Below are positions 17,401 to 25,031 of a stretch of 29,555 nucleotides of DNA, one piece after another. A model generated the notes under the pieces. That model saw only the letters and a program-made list of their open reading frames with translations, ran no database searches and was not told the DNA's origin. Each line of letters opens with the position of its first letter. Positions within the stretch are counted from its first letter, which is position 1. A program made the translations under genes and the position numbers. Origin of the DNA: Isotricha intestinalis (Eukaryota; Ciliophora; Litostomatea; Vestibuliferida; Isotrichidae); the NCBI GenBank assembly GCA_023807065.1, contig JAJJLU010003817.1, positions 1 to 29,555 on the forward strand, read 5' to 3'.

Positions 17401-20232
17401 ACAAATAAATATGAATGCTCTATATATGATTCTGATGATATTGTAGAAAGTTTATCAAAAGATAAATCAATTCTATCACCTTTAGATTTGAATTCAAAAG
17501 TAAAATTAATATATGAAATGGCAGTGAATGATTATGTAAGTCCATTAAATCCAGATGATCCATTTTATTCAGAAGTAATTATCAATGATAAAAATGAATA
17601 TGAAATTTTAGATACAGATATTTCTATTAGTTTTTGTTCAAATAAGGGTTATGTAAGAATTGTAGATCATACCCCTACTTGTCTTTGTAATGGTGATTAC
17701 ACCGGAAAATATTGTCAACTTACTTATAATGATTATACTAATATTTTTAAAATATATGAACTTTTTTTTGAGAAAATAAAAAAGACTTTTAAACAATATA
17801 AAGATAATGATGATGAAATTAAAAGAATATATTCAACTTTAAATTATTTAATGGACGGTATTGATTATTTGTCTCATGATCCTTCTTTTATAGATGAAAT
17901 AGTTGAATGGCTATCTTCATCGGTAATATTTTTTGAAAACGATTGTAACGAAAATTATATTCAAATAGTTGATAAAGTGTATAGAAATAATTTTAACCTA
18001 ATTAATTATTATAAAGTTGGAAATATGTTTAATGGAAAAGGGAATTCAAGAAATTCAGAATTGAGTTCTTCCCAACAATCAGTTGTAGATACTAATAATC
18101 TTTCGTTGAAAAGAATGATAGAACATTTAACCTCTTTATGTTTTACTAAATGTGTAAATAATGAATGGAATTTTAAAACAAATAATTTAATTGTTGATTT
18201 AATTCAAGTAAAAACAAATTTTGATGTTGATTCATTTTTAGAAAAGAAAAAAACAAAAGATTATCTTCCATATTTTAAAATTGGAAATTGTATAAATGAA
18301 ATAAGGAAATCCACTTATGGAACATTCAATATACAATTTATAACATGGATAAATTCTCCATATTACTGGAATCCTAATTTATATTGGAATTATACTTCTC
18401 ACTATGTTGAAATTAAATTATATAATGATGATTTATCAGAAATCATAATCGATAAATGTGAAGATAAAAATAAAATTGAATTTTATTTTACTTTATATAA
18501 TCCATTAATTGTTGATATGATAAATAAAAATAGACAACATTTTTCTAGAGAAAATATGTTTGCTTCTGATCATGATATTTTTACAAATCCAAAATATATT
18601 GATAAAAATGGGAAAATTGACCATTCTGATAGAGATGATAGAATCAAAAAATATTATTTTGATTATATTTTTCAATTCGGATCTTTAAATGCTAAAACAA
18701 TGTCTTATGATACTGATAATTTATTATATGAGACTTTAACAAATAATAATTATTTAAAATGTTCCTCAAATCATTTGAGTGAATTTATATTAAACTATCT
18801 ATATAATCCTTATCCTACAAAATTAGATGGAAGAATGTTTTTCTTAAACCATTTTAGCATATTTAAAAATGGTGAAAACTATAAAAAAAATTCTTCTTTT
18901 TATTTACTTATGATAATTTTGATTCTTTATTTCACAAATTTAATATATTGCTATTTAATTAATAAAAAAACACTTAATAATTTAGGAAATATTAGGTATA
19001 AATATATTCATTTGTTTTTATTAATTTATGTTTATCCTTATGGAAACGTAGAAACTGAATATGTTGTAAATAAAGAAACAGGAAATAAAATTATAAATGA
19101 AGAATATGATGAAGAAAATAAATCAAAATCAGATAAAAAAACAGACTTTTTAAGTATAAATGAAAAAAGAAAAAAAGATAAAAATAAAAAAAATAAAAAA
19201 ATAAACAAAAATTTTAATATAAATTTAGGAAATGTTAAAAGTAAATATTTATATTCTAATTATCTAAACAATTTAAAAAGTTCAACAGATGGTAATTTAT
19301 CATCAAACACTGAGAAATTAGGAAGTGAAGATGATTTTAATCAAAGTATTGAGGCAAATAATAATATAAAAAGAAAAAATTCAAATTTTTTTGATGAAAC
19401 TGAAAGAGAAGAGCAAGAATCTCAATATAATAATAATATAAGTTCACAAAGAAATAAATTATATATGAGTAAAGATGATTTAATTAAAAATAGAAATACA
19501 TTAAAAAAAAAAGATAACTCAAATCCTTTTATTCATCATTTAAAAATTGCAAATGAAACTCAAAGAACTAAACAATATCTTTTGATGAAAATGGAACCAT
19601 TTACTTTTTTTAAAATTAATTGTTTAAATAGAATTATATATTGTAATACATGGAAAAGTAATGCAACATATGGATCAAGAATAAAATCACTTTTTCTTCC
19701 TTTATATTTACAATTAATGATTTTTATTAACATATTTATTTATATTTTTGAAAAAGAAGAATTATCAATAGGAAAATATTTAAAAATACATAGTACTAAA
19801 TTTATATTATTTGTTTTTTTATCAATATTTTTTTCGAATGGATATTTTTATATTAAAGCCATTTTTTATAATATAGATAATATAAATATTAGAAGTTTAT
19901 TACATGATTTAGAAATAGATAAAAAAAAATTCAATGGGGATTATAGAAAAATTTTAAAAAAAATTAAATATTGTTCAATTTTTGAAACAATTTTATTTTT
20001 TATTTTATGGGTATTAAATTTTATATTTGGATTTGGATTAAGTGCAGTATATTATAAACAATCTAATATTATGCTTATAAGTTTTATACTTGGAATAACA
20101 ATAGATTTAGGATTAGAGTTAATAATTGAAATTATAATAACGTTATTATATAAATATAGATACATACAATTAAATGTAATAATTTTAGATAAATTAAATA
20201 GATTTAGAAGTTTTAAAATGTTATCACCATAA
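8452..20232 (+). CDS. Giant surface protein: LamG/ConA-like and Cys-rich modules, EGF, GPS-like motif, 5 TM
   Basis: A 3,926-aa protein in one exon with an N-terminal signal (MLILNIILIIFIKFVILVKI). The ectodomain has Cys-rich modules of growth-factor-receptor type at about 280-323, 1092-1121 and 2411-2439. At least eight beta-sandwich units each carry an F-W opening, a W-x-x-V/I middle and usually an L-x-L-W end (Trp or Phe/Tyr anchors near 371, 857, 1170, 1499, 1751, 2142, 2476, 2769), as in ConA-like/LamG folds. A Glu/Gln tract lies at about 687-721. An EGF-like module (Cys 3062, 3077, 3079, 3088) precedes a helical stretch and a GPS-like KCSSNHLSEF at 3436-3445. Membrane helices follow at about 3482-3503, 3747-3766, 3783-3805, 3844-3869 and 3873-3900, with a long charged cytoplasmic-type loop after the first. 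This resembles the GPS-plus-first-helices part of polycystin-1-like proteins, without a visible PLAT domain or channel. Likely a plasma-membrane receptor or adhesion protein; ligand unknown. Confidence 0.85.
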   Translation: MLILNIILIIFIKFVILVKIFPGDYLDYDSNFEDENINEFEQYHHIVAAHSALSDYTDEYSGIHYISLFCVTRGKYSYGSGNIYSILNQLLPEYKEKTRLLGLITNGCAYKSDSSYNNFPVKEKREDSNISYSAIFRLANTYEYDMNITIDFCSNYYPSSGCLNSSELQIPSQGFIKYHLKWDDNYVSFKGEDDTEFDKRIAKPENHSFIVIQNLDPPVEPFPVIYLTSMLLRVEMFKYKLALSGNRMNYCNGNGCINTFYCVTSSGLNYCTNSYYHEPCYLKGCIPGAFCDSEDDAFLCRECDIRCRTCSSTKPSHCTSCYNTAVSPQWYTYNQFSSQRCTHEYIPFNKFHDFEVKIPLLLNYRATIEFWMFIVNPEKMSDSILHSSYSAFIFKKFFTIVIYHNIINIKNVEVTFLPFENLYPYSKNIANEDQFYQYYTNNYGRDYQYVTKMFNGITSKWCYVRVGFSYTHKKMFVNEVEKDLNYPKFYNHEDITYQSFLRTFYRKNEKGILRVQGFQYVNTDFYIRNFNVYADYLNININNPNYFYMHNLTIISISSLLFSIPFNDILISNESYESTFTSYDYSNQFTEGSSPNQVLKQTQKFQLIPSNDLKPSKNFRRIKFLNGGVNKEYSTTDLKTLNVIKCGNSTNGLNFCYDEYTPYSCKENYNLFFFIDYTTIINYPPEQENLEEENEEEQNLEEEEQEEQEEQEEQEEEETEEWIPEYLKNVKCVKECKYPNLDGTKDIEFMRLPSIKINQNTRLPINSDICNYQCDENVIFCPYESDMYHSSSSINYMQQFKCKEGFTTLFYQCLNESEYLVKNSGLQFSSTYRTKSIYFPLVKENESPISNYIVQMWFHPDLLTQKNPPIYKQFIFLSDTIQIYFDYDMQQYVLKSLTNNLISINELGMNIYYYGWNHLIIISKTIHRNNAYYTQFNVSLTNSFSNVDLVNGINTISKICFCNIDENCCGSETNATWLDMFVKDLKLWDARYVASKSLFDFQKFSYVIPGGLIHWYKLDVQNLNNNEIICQVDNNYKAEFPYDNFFLNPYNDQNYNYGFNFNWNDIHFPKYIKDTLILEEKNAVNISSTGECNEGCLKCYGESKNNCFECQENYSLNGATCTLNREFDAYFYYLNPLHKTDNPSEDNDEFELDFSDLNLDEYYGLTIFFYMKVYGFTVEQMNKYKIDGNPIFDIIYFLKDYSFKLSYDSDEESLKLILNNEIQFKYQNFLQKMSIWIPVSISAFRSKDLTLQKHFVAMTVHDTPLEYYFSDLANKEYKKFSFDTFKFAKNMIGHISDITLFNSFIINAFGYALHKDNPNSIFSENPNGLNMIIKQFPLKYKKESSKIYNEKNEIIGVSEWENTIKHCLDEISYIENINENIKSRAQCTEDYLAYTDQDCKDKEYVNFNTEYLPPNCVEGASKCSDIDQIIHSTVSCDYMLASCDNWSVNSIRNLIFLYEIRTKYYIICGSANGLDMARFKENTVPNILSPVDEFKMEFWFLSQSYVGNNFGELTIHWTGHVKIKVSYDPAIDKYSALCVGLDSNDNEVSFTYQSSLLKDNKWRYVVCGVHIQKNEIYITNLQKENQGPNCRKSLTTINIPTNDLTTLSVSENSRINFGVTYIKELRLWKCYECSSDRAFVLFDRDDHGFDNVIHYFKFENSSGLLKDYKNNIYTGDENVQVQFETKDDFNGYGLLLSIPDVPNCNEGGLLYYSLKTGEGCDILTNFNTFKNDVVFPDIPASRANRYTMDFWFYVENADDFTKGFNMIYEDHITISSYSKDKSEIDLIVYCFPQGYRTTMQDVFSDDILQKFNMAQNKVSYTYSDGYSKWNYVRCGYSYDLQKYYINDEPEINIQSEIFFSNPNLKQNEKSFKMFMKNIVKLIINVSKDNFVRIFFQTINIYRDYIPQNIDLKYIKMKEYIVSLSNNYYYPLLFAVDFPIDYNFITNTLNYYITDYDLIPNTTQKIANFRSYTISRSYPSYPYYDPFLQCGIGKVYKLDSNNLPYCEYISDPHNCNNVNLFCLDNQKFFWCPKNTYLDINNYVCNQDCPSGYTKPSDIVDGYGMCYIKASDLHYSSYPNSNNDLLMGNYETKFECEPGYLLVNYHCIRDVSNTAIYFSNKYYFTNTIASFNKFGIKNYYVDFWVMLDLTESYRYSTENINKDENRYYLFIAFPHLLTRYKKNIQYINNYVVNKVTNVITINNLFNKWNRIVIENYYVEGINLVTSYKYVNIYLNNNYKRPVMSLKINNNNDFSLSQIAFCSGTNDKWSSCVLGLNTGNYKVYENIIWEDAYYRDISVWNADSTGISSINSFRTELNNLLTTNIIAYYPFTVDTIKLGKILSKVKYKNNDVDFEFRYNTEIQYDHTAQVNWVNNFDITIPNEYIVSIDNSYYYDKDKSPYFSLNSNSYVTNSCSPHCKTCFKDGDNCINCESGYLLEETKCMVPTNYYFKTPVANGSNEPIQFNFDFSSFNEVTFMVYMKFMGVLEVREGIIPLIYFYDNKNYFGWDFDNNNFIVLYNYYENKILFRYNNSKLSIGKWSLYSLSIYHTQFLAFFPNMIQLMIDNLSLSPLLEINDIHKEKILYNKISFSNIASVLYYDLRIYNKFFIGAYSLGQEYDVSREPHLTYLQKRYILKSNLYDKNCLSNTDVNVDLGNTQYCIGDYNIYDDINYECVSGTKEKFRIIDNLGTTSSCNNCNNYCNSKCFAQDIKGCLCSYDSSKYLLRYIKSANIDEGEKIFYCQKPESLNLNEFSNIKIENIAIGQSTSYMVEFWFFIHSYMNNNNFKGASIEWTHFIKININTNDINEEYLDILCYPYSDESKYEIKEELTHKFNEWNYVKCIVDFYNLLLTLNNQSSTITNEMINDIKPNQPKTGKTTLILSDNSGDNPYGVFLLRELRIWETKSNTFYDTSHINLVLDSTHPNLVHYYKNLYKNNLNRQYIFDDKNNIKTILNNSLISPYPYSYLPESYIDLILCEEGETYKLNKITNKYECSIYDSDDIVESLSKDKSILSPLDLNSKVKLIYEMAVNDYVSPLNPDDPFYSEVIINDKNEYEILDTDISISFCSNKGYVRIVDHTPTCLCNGDYTGKYCQLTYNDYTNIFKIYELFFEKIKKTFKQYKDNDDEIKRIYSTLNYLMDGIDYLSHDPSFIDEIVEWLSSSVIFFENDCNENYIQIVDKVYRNNFNLINYYKVGNMFNGKGNSRNSELSSSQQSVVDTNNLSLKRMIEHLTSLCFTKCVNNEWNFKTNNLIVDLIQVKTNFDVDSFLEKKKTKDYLPYFKIGNCINEIRKSTYGTFNIQFITWINSPYYWNPNLYWNYTSHYVEIKLYNDDLSEIIIDKCEDKNKIEFYFTLYNPLIVDMINKNRQHFSRENMFASDHDIFTNPKYIDKNGKIDHSDRDDRIKKYYFDYIFQFGSLNAKTMSYDTDNLLYETLTNNNYLKCSSNHLSEFILNYLYNPYPTKLDGRMFFLNHFSIFKNGENYKKNSSFYLLMIILILYFTNLIYCYLINKKTLNNLGNIRYKYIHLFLLIYVYPYGNVETEYVVNKETGNKIINEEYDEENKSKSDKKTDFLSINEKRKKDKNKKNKKINKNFNINLGNVKSKYLYSNYLNNLKSSTDGNLSSNTEKLGSEDDFNQSIEANNNIKRKNSNFFDETEREEQESQYNNNISSQRNKLYMSKDDLIKNRNTLKKKDNSNPFIHHLKIANETQRTKQYLLMKMEPFTFFKINCLNRIIYCNTWKSNATYGSRIKSLFLPLYLQLMIFINIFIYIFEKEELSIGKYLKIHSTKFILFVFLSIFFSNGYFYIKAIFYNIDNINIRSLLHDLEIDKKKFNGDYRKILKKIKYCSIFETILFFILWVLNFIFGFGLSAVYYKQSNIMLISFILGITIDLGLELIIEIIITLLYKYRYIQLNVIILDKLNRFRSFKMLSP
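9544..13341 (+). repeat. Giant protein ectodomain block, copy 1 (modules A-B-C-D)
   Basis: Residues about 365-1630. Module A holds IEFWMF and SKWCYVRVGFSY. Module B is preceded by FKCKEGFTTLFYQC and holds VQMWFH, GWNHLI and LKLW. Module C is a Cys cluster (CNEGCLKC) followed by LTIFFYMK. Module D holds MEFWFLSQSY, NKWRYVVCGV and LRLW. The same order recurs in 13684-17151. Confidence 0.75.
10510..10614 (+). repeat. GAA/CAA trinucleotide tract (poly-Glu/Gln) inside giant gene
   Basis: Tandem GAAGAACAA-type codons encode an acidic run of repeated Glu-Glu-Gln at about residues 687-721. It forms an acidic linker before module B of copy 1 and is probably length-variable by replication slippage. 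Confidence 0.8.
13684..17151 (+). repeat. Giant protein ectodomain block, copy 2 (modules A'-B'-C'-D')
   Basis: Residues about 1745-2900. A' holds MDFWFY and SKWNYVRCGYSY. B' is preceded by FECEPGYLLVNYHC and holds VDFWVM, KWNRIVI and SVW. C' is CSPHCKTC followed by VTFMVYMK. D' holds VEFWFFIHSY, NEWNYVKCIV and LRIW. Equivalent Trp/Tyr anchors are offset by 1380, 1285, 1306 and 1270 residues from copy 1. Confidence 0.75.
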
Positions 20233-20891
20233 GATAAATAGAATTTTTATAATTTAATAGTATAATCAATTATAAATTTAAATCTAAAATTATTTTATTA
20301 TTTTGAAATAAATTTCATATATTCCTTTTTTAATATAATAAAATAAAAAAATATGGAAAAAAAAGTAAAGGAAAAGAGAGATATATAGTAAAAAAAAAAG
20401 GAATGAATATAATAAGAAAAAATAATAGGAAAAAGAGTTAATGAGGAATGAATAAAGTGATTGGTGATGATAAAAAATGGGATATGTGGGAAGATTAAGA
20501 GTAGGATATTTGACAGATTGTGATTACGATATTTTATCTAATTGGTATATTTGTCAAGAATAGGTAGTGTATATTGCGTTCCTTAGAATTAAAATAAATA
20601 ATAAAAAATATTGAAAATATATTTTATAAATAAATTCAAATGGGATTTCTCATTGAAAAATTCATTATCTCCTAAAAGAAAAAATTTAATTTCTCCCAAT
20701 CAAGATAAATTTCCTTTATCTCTAATACAATTTAAAGTAAAGTCATCAAGAAAATAATTTAAAATAAATAATATTATAAAATATAAATGTTAAACATATT
20801 GATATAAATACAAAAAAATGAAATTTATTAAAATGTAAATTAATTATTAAAATAATTATTTGAAAATATTAAATTAAAAATATTTTTATAA
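20233..20891. other. Intergenic region with GC-richer island and coding-like remnants
   Basis: About 660 nt between two plus-strand genes with no intact gene of normal size. 20455-20590 is clearly richer in G and C than its surroundings and holds a 28-codon frame (20477-20563). 20605-20757 holds a coding-like frame without ATG. The remainder is A/T spacer. No tRNA or spliceosomal RNA signature was recognised. Confidence 0.5.
20605..20757 (+). pseudogene. Coding-like remnant or 3' exon, no start codon
   Basis: An open frame of 50 codons ends at TAA (20755-20757). Its later part has realistic composition (KFKWDFSLKNSLSPKRKNL, then ISPNQDKFPLSLIQFKVK). There is no in-frame ATG, a TAA sits just upstream, and no clear splice acceptor connects it to other coding sequence. 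It may be the end of a degraded gene or an unrecognised terminal exon. Family unknown. Confidence 0.3.
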
Positions 20892-22388
20892 ATGAATGTA
20901 TTAAATTCAAAAAAAAAGAGTTTAGTTTTGCAAAAATATCCAAAAATTATTTCAAAAAATTTAAGTAAATATCAAACAACAAGAGAAAAATATAATATTT
21001 CAATAATTCATTCAATAGTTTTTGATCAAAAAAATCATCTTGTTGCAGAATTTAAAAATTATTTATTATGGGATGAAACCTCAGAATTTTTGAAAAGATT
21101 TTATAAAAAAAAGGAATCTAAAAACAGAATTCCAAGAATTTCAGAATATTATGAAAAATATACTTTATATGCTCCTGTTTATTTTGGTTTTGATAGTCAA
21201 ATTGTTTTAATAATGAATAAATTTTGTAAAAGAAAGAAAAAATATTTAGAATATATTGAAGAACATGAAGATGATTATAAAATTAAAAAAAAGAATAAGA
21301 GTAAAAATTTTGAACCTTTAATTAAACCAGAATTATTAGAAAATTCAAGAGCAAATTCAACTTTAACAATTAAAACAATAGATTTAACTCAATATAAAGA
21401 TAATTCAAAATTAAACATTTCATTAGGAGAATTACTTGATAATTTATCAGTATCAAATGATGTGAGAAATACAAAAAAAAAAAAAAGAATTTCAAAAATA
21501 GAACCTAAAAAAAATAATATTGTAAATCAAAGATTGATTATTCAAGCAAATGATGTTCAAAATAAAACACCAGAAAAAAACAAAAAAAATAACAGAGAAA
21601 TATCATTAGAGAGTGAATCATCATTACATAAAAATTTAATGAATAATCAATATAAAAATACAAAGAAAGTAATAACAATAAATAAATTAAATTTGAATCA
21701 ATTAAAAAAAGAAAATGAAACTCCAAAAAATAGTGATTTTAAAAAGCAATTAAAATCTTTAACAGAAAGATATAATATGTTAAATAATATAGATGAGCCT
21801 TTAAATTATAGATTATCAAGAATTATACAAAATAGAATAAATACAATGCCTTCAAAAGAAACAACACCATCAAACATATCTAATAATATTGTTAGTAAAC
21901 ATTCAAGACATCATTTAGTTCTTAAACAAGAACAAAATGATAAAAAAGAATTAAATTTTATTCAAAATTTAAATCAAAATTATGGGAGTTATAGTTTAAC
22001 ACCAAGAAAAAATCAAATAAAAAAAACTAAAACTACACAAAAAATAAATTTAAACGTAAATCTTAATATCAATTTAAATTATAATATTGATAAAAATAGA
22101 AATAGTAGAAGCATAGGTAATTCAAATAAAAATAAATTATTAATAAATCCAGGAGAAAATTTAGATTATTATCCTAATATATTCCAAAAACAAATGGGAA
22201 TAACCACACATAATTTTAAAAATAATAAAAAAAAATTATCTGTTGCAAAAACAGAAGCAACTTATCAAAATTTAGAAAAATTTAGTAATTATTATCAAAT
22301 AGGAAGAAAATCAATAACAAATAGAGACAATAAAGAAGGTTTAATAAGAAAATTATTGTCAAAAAACTTTGGAAATATATATAAGTAA
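20892..22388 (+). CDS. 498-aa protein with a conserved-looking N-terminal domain, disordered tail
   Basis: Single exon; the start is the first ATG after a stop-rich leader, the end TAA. The N-terminal roughly 110 residues look ordered and conserved: YNISIIHSIVFDQKNHLVAE, YLLWDETSEFLKRFYKKKES, RIPRISEYYEKYTLYAPVY. I recall this combination (a His-Ile/Leu-Val-Ala strand, then an acidic SEFLKRFY helix, then a basic segment with EYYEKY) as recurring in otherwise unnamed ciliate proteins, but that is memory, not a search. Residues from about 120 to the end are Asn/Lys/Ser-rich and probably disordered, with many potential phosphosites. No signal peptide or membrane helix is seen. It converges on CFAP99, with only 63 nt between the two stop codons. 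Function unknown. Confidence 0.85.
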   Translation: MNVLNSKKKSLVLQKYPKIISKNLSKYQTTREKYNISIIHSIVFDQKNHLVAEFKNYLLWDETSEFLKRFYKKKESKNRIPRISEYYEKYTLYAPVYFGFDSQIVLIMNKFCKRKKKYLEYIEEHEDDYKIKKKNKSKNFEPLIKPELLENSRANSTLTIKTIDLTQYKDNSKLNISLGELLDNLSVSNDVRNTKKKKRISKIEPKKNNIVNQRLIIQANDVQNKTPEKNKKNNREISLESESSLHKNLMNNQYKNTKKVITINKLNLNQLKKENETPKNSDFKKQLKSLTERYNMLNNIDEPLNYRLSRIIQNRINTMPSKETTPSNISNNIVSKHSRHHLVLKQEQNDKKELNFIQNLNQNYGSYSLTPRKNQIKKTKTTQKINLNVNLNINLNYNIDKNRNSRSIGNSNKNKLLINPGENLDYYPNIFQKQMGITTHNFKNNKKKLSVAKTEATYQNLEKFSNYYQIGRKSITNRDNKEGLIRKLLSKNFGNIYK

Positions 22389-22451
22389 TAATAATTATAA
22401 ATTATGTAATAATTTATTTATAATTTCAAAAAAAAATATAGAAAAAAATAA

Positions 22452-25031
22452 TTATGAACTTCCTCCTTCTTCTTTTATTTTTTCTTTTTCAAGTTTATTA
22501 ATAATAGGATTGATTTCATCATTATCAATATTTTCATTAATAACACCTAAATTACTTTGAGAAAGAGAATTTCCTATTTTATTTTTAATAGAATTAATTG
22601 TAGTTTGACTTTGTGATTTTTTTAATATTGGGGGATAAATTTTTTTACTATTTAAAGAACTTTTTTGTAATTTATCAGAAAATTTATTTCTTTCTAAAGC
22701 ATCTTGTCTTTGAAATGCTTTAAGTGCTCTTTCTTTATCGTATACTGCTTTTTTAAATATTTTATCTTCTTCAATTATTATTTCATTTAATTTTTTTTTA
22801 TTTTCAAATTCCTCATGAAATTTAATTAATTTATCTTTTTGATTTTTAATGTCAGATTTTGATATTTCAAATTTTCTTTGTACTTCTCTCCATTTCACTT
22901 CTTCTTTTTTTTCTTGTTCAATTAAATTGACATTTTGATTGTCATTAATTTTTCTTTCTAAACCATCTTCAATCATTTTAAATTTTTTCTCTTCTACAAC
23001 AGCACTTCCTTGTTGAAGAAATTGTCTTTGTAATTTAATTTCTCTTATTTTTTTCTGAAAAGTTTCATCTTCTTTTCTTAATCTTTCCTTTTTATATTCG
23101 ATTTTTCTCTTAACTTCAAATAAATTTTTTTCTTTAATTTCATTCATAATATCTTCTTTTTCTTTCAAAGCATCTTTTTTCATTTTTCTTTCAATTTCTT
23201 TTAAATTTCTTAATTTATCTCTATTTTCAATTATTCTATTTGCTTTCTCTAATAAAATATCATTTTTTTCTTTTATAATTAATTTATTTTCTTCTCTTTT
23301 TGCAATCATTTCATCTAAAAACATTTTTTTTTGGATTTCTAATCTTTCTTTTAATTCAACTAAAGACATTTCTTCTAATAAACCATAACCAGGAGTTTCT
23401 GTAGGATCAAATCCAGTATTTCTTTTCATTGGAATTCTTTCTAATTCTCTTATTTGACTTATTAAATTATCTCTTCTTTCTTTTTCTATTTTCTTTTCTT
23501 CACTTTTCATTAAATCTAATATTTTATATTCATTTTTCCTATTTTTATATATTTCCTTATTATTGTCTTCTATTTCTTTTTTTATTCTTATTATATTTTC
23601 TCTTTCTTTATCTATTTCTTTTACTAATTCTCTTTTCTCTAAAATTTCCTGTTTTTTCTTTTCTTCTCTTATTTTTGAGTTTATTAATTCTTTTTTTTTA
23701 TGTTCTAAAGATTTTAATTGATTTATTCTTGTTCTTCTTTGAAGATAAGTTGTTGCTACTTCCCTATTTAAATTTAATTCTATTTTCCTTTTTTGTATTT
23801 CTTCCAATTTTTCTATATCATCTTTTAATTTCATTTCTTTGATCCATTTCATATGATCTTTACTATCTGTTTTTTCTATTAAAATTCTTTTTAAATTTTC
23901 TTCTTCTTCTTTTCTTTTTTTTTCTATTAAATAATCTTCCCTTAAAATTGCTGTTTGATTATAATTTACATCACCTGAATTTTTTGAAAAATCTTTTGGA
24001 GGATTACAATATTTTTTATTAAATTGTAATGAATTTTCTAATTTTTTAGTAACTTCTTCTCTAATCTTTTCTATATTTGTTGGTCTTTTTTCACTTTCAA
24101 AAACAAAAGGCTTACAATTATTATATTTTTGTATTGTATCTTTTTTAATTAATTCAAGACGATTTTTCCTTTTTTCTTCAATTTCGCTTAATGAAGTCTT
24201 ATTATAATCATTAATTGGAAATGGTTTCATTGAAAAGTTATTTTTTAATTCTTTTGGTTCTTTAAGGATTCTTGGCTTATTTTCTGTTAATTTAAATGGC
24301 TTTGGAATTGTTATTCTTTTTTGACTTTGTGCTCTTTGCATTGTTTTATTTTCTTTCTTTATTTTTTTTGAACTTGATGTTTTTATAATATCTGGAAATT
24401 GGGTTTTATTTAAATTTGAATCTGAATCTATTTTTACATTTTTTGTTCCTTCATTTGAATATCCTGTTGCTTTTTCTTTTATATGTTCTAATATTTTATT
24501 TATTTTTATTTTATTTTTCAGTAAATTTCCAATTACTTCTTTATCTATATAATTAAAATCATATAATTTTATCCATTCAGGACGTAATTTTTCTCTTAAA
24601 ATATCTTCATCAAATAAAAAAGTAAAAAATTCATTCATTTTTACATAATCTTGACACTATAAATATTATTACATATGTATAATTTACAATGCATAATGAA
24701 TTATAGTCTTCTATTGGTATATCTTTTAAACGAAATATAGTTAAATAAGCAAAAATTGAATATAAAATTTCATTCTTTCTTTCAGTTGATGATGATTTGG
24801 AATTAAATAATGTTTCTGTGAATTTTTTTAAAAAATCATGATATCTAAGAACACCAAAAAAAACTTGTTGAATAAATGTTATTTCGTTTGTATCTTTTGT
24901 AATCTATAATTTTTTTATTTAAAATATACTTGACTTAAATATTCTTCTAGAAAACTATCTGGTAATTGGATATTAGGATTATATTGTTTAAAAGCATCTA
25001 TACAGGTTTCAATTAATTCACCATATTGCAT
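22452..25031 (-). CDS. CFAP99: Cilia- and flagella-associated protein 99
   Basis: Join of 24930-25031, 24688-24903 and 22452-24656, 840 aa, two introns (26 and 31 nt). The spliced N-terminus reads MQYGELIETCIDAFKQYNPN, with LEEYLSQ, then FIQQVFFGVLRYHDFL and LYSIFAYLTIFRL, then the exon-3 start CQDYVKMNEFFTFLFDEDIL and EWIKLYDFNYIDKEV. This matches the CFAP99 N-terminal domain as I know it. A second CFAP99 hallmark, TGFDPTETPGYGLLEEMS followed by VELKERLEIQKK, occurs at about 520-550. The rest is a long, highly charged coiled coil. CFAP99 is an axonemal protein, so the cell is expected to be ciliated. Without the two 5' exons the protein would lack its first 106 residues. The 3' end converges with the neighbouring plus-strand gene. 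Confidence 0.85.
24657..24687 (-). other. 31-nt intron 2, CFAP99
   Basis: Minus-strand borders GTAAATTATA and ATATTTATAG. Phase 0, after the codon for Ile 106. Removal joins YNSLCI to CQDYVKMNEF, keeping the frame open into the long third exon. Confidence 0.9.
24904..24929 (-). other. 26-nt intron 1, CFAP99
   Basis: Minus-strand borders GTATATTTT and AAATTATAG. Phase 0, between the codons for Gln 34 and Ile 35. The intron contains in-frame TAA and removal joins two conserved parts of the CFAP99 domain. Confidence 0.9.

Noticed and set aside
8452..20232. UGA-as-Cys or UAR-as-Gln code (Euplotes- or Tetrahymena-like)
   Set aside because: Cys is TGT/TGC and Gln is CAA throughout a 3,926-codon gene, with no in-frame TGA, TAG or TAA. 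A reassigned codon would be frequent in sequence this AT-rich.
20460..20590. C/D-box snoRNA starting at the GTGATGA near 20464
   Set aside because: No CTGA box D at a suitable distance and no terminal stem. Kept only as an unexplained GC-richer island.
22369..22560. 63-aa plus-strand frame at the convergence of two genes
   Set aside because: It overlaps the end of the 498-aa gene and the antisense of the CFAP99 3' end, with no coding character of its own.
23429..23842. 137-aa plus-strand frame, all Leu/Phe, opposite CFAP99
   Set aside because: Shadow of the charged coiled-coil codons of CFAP99; no independent features.
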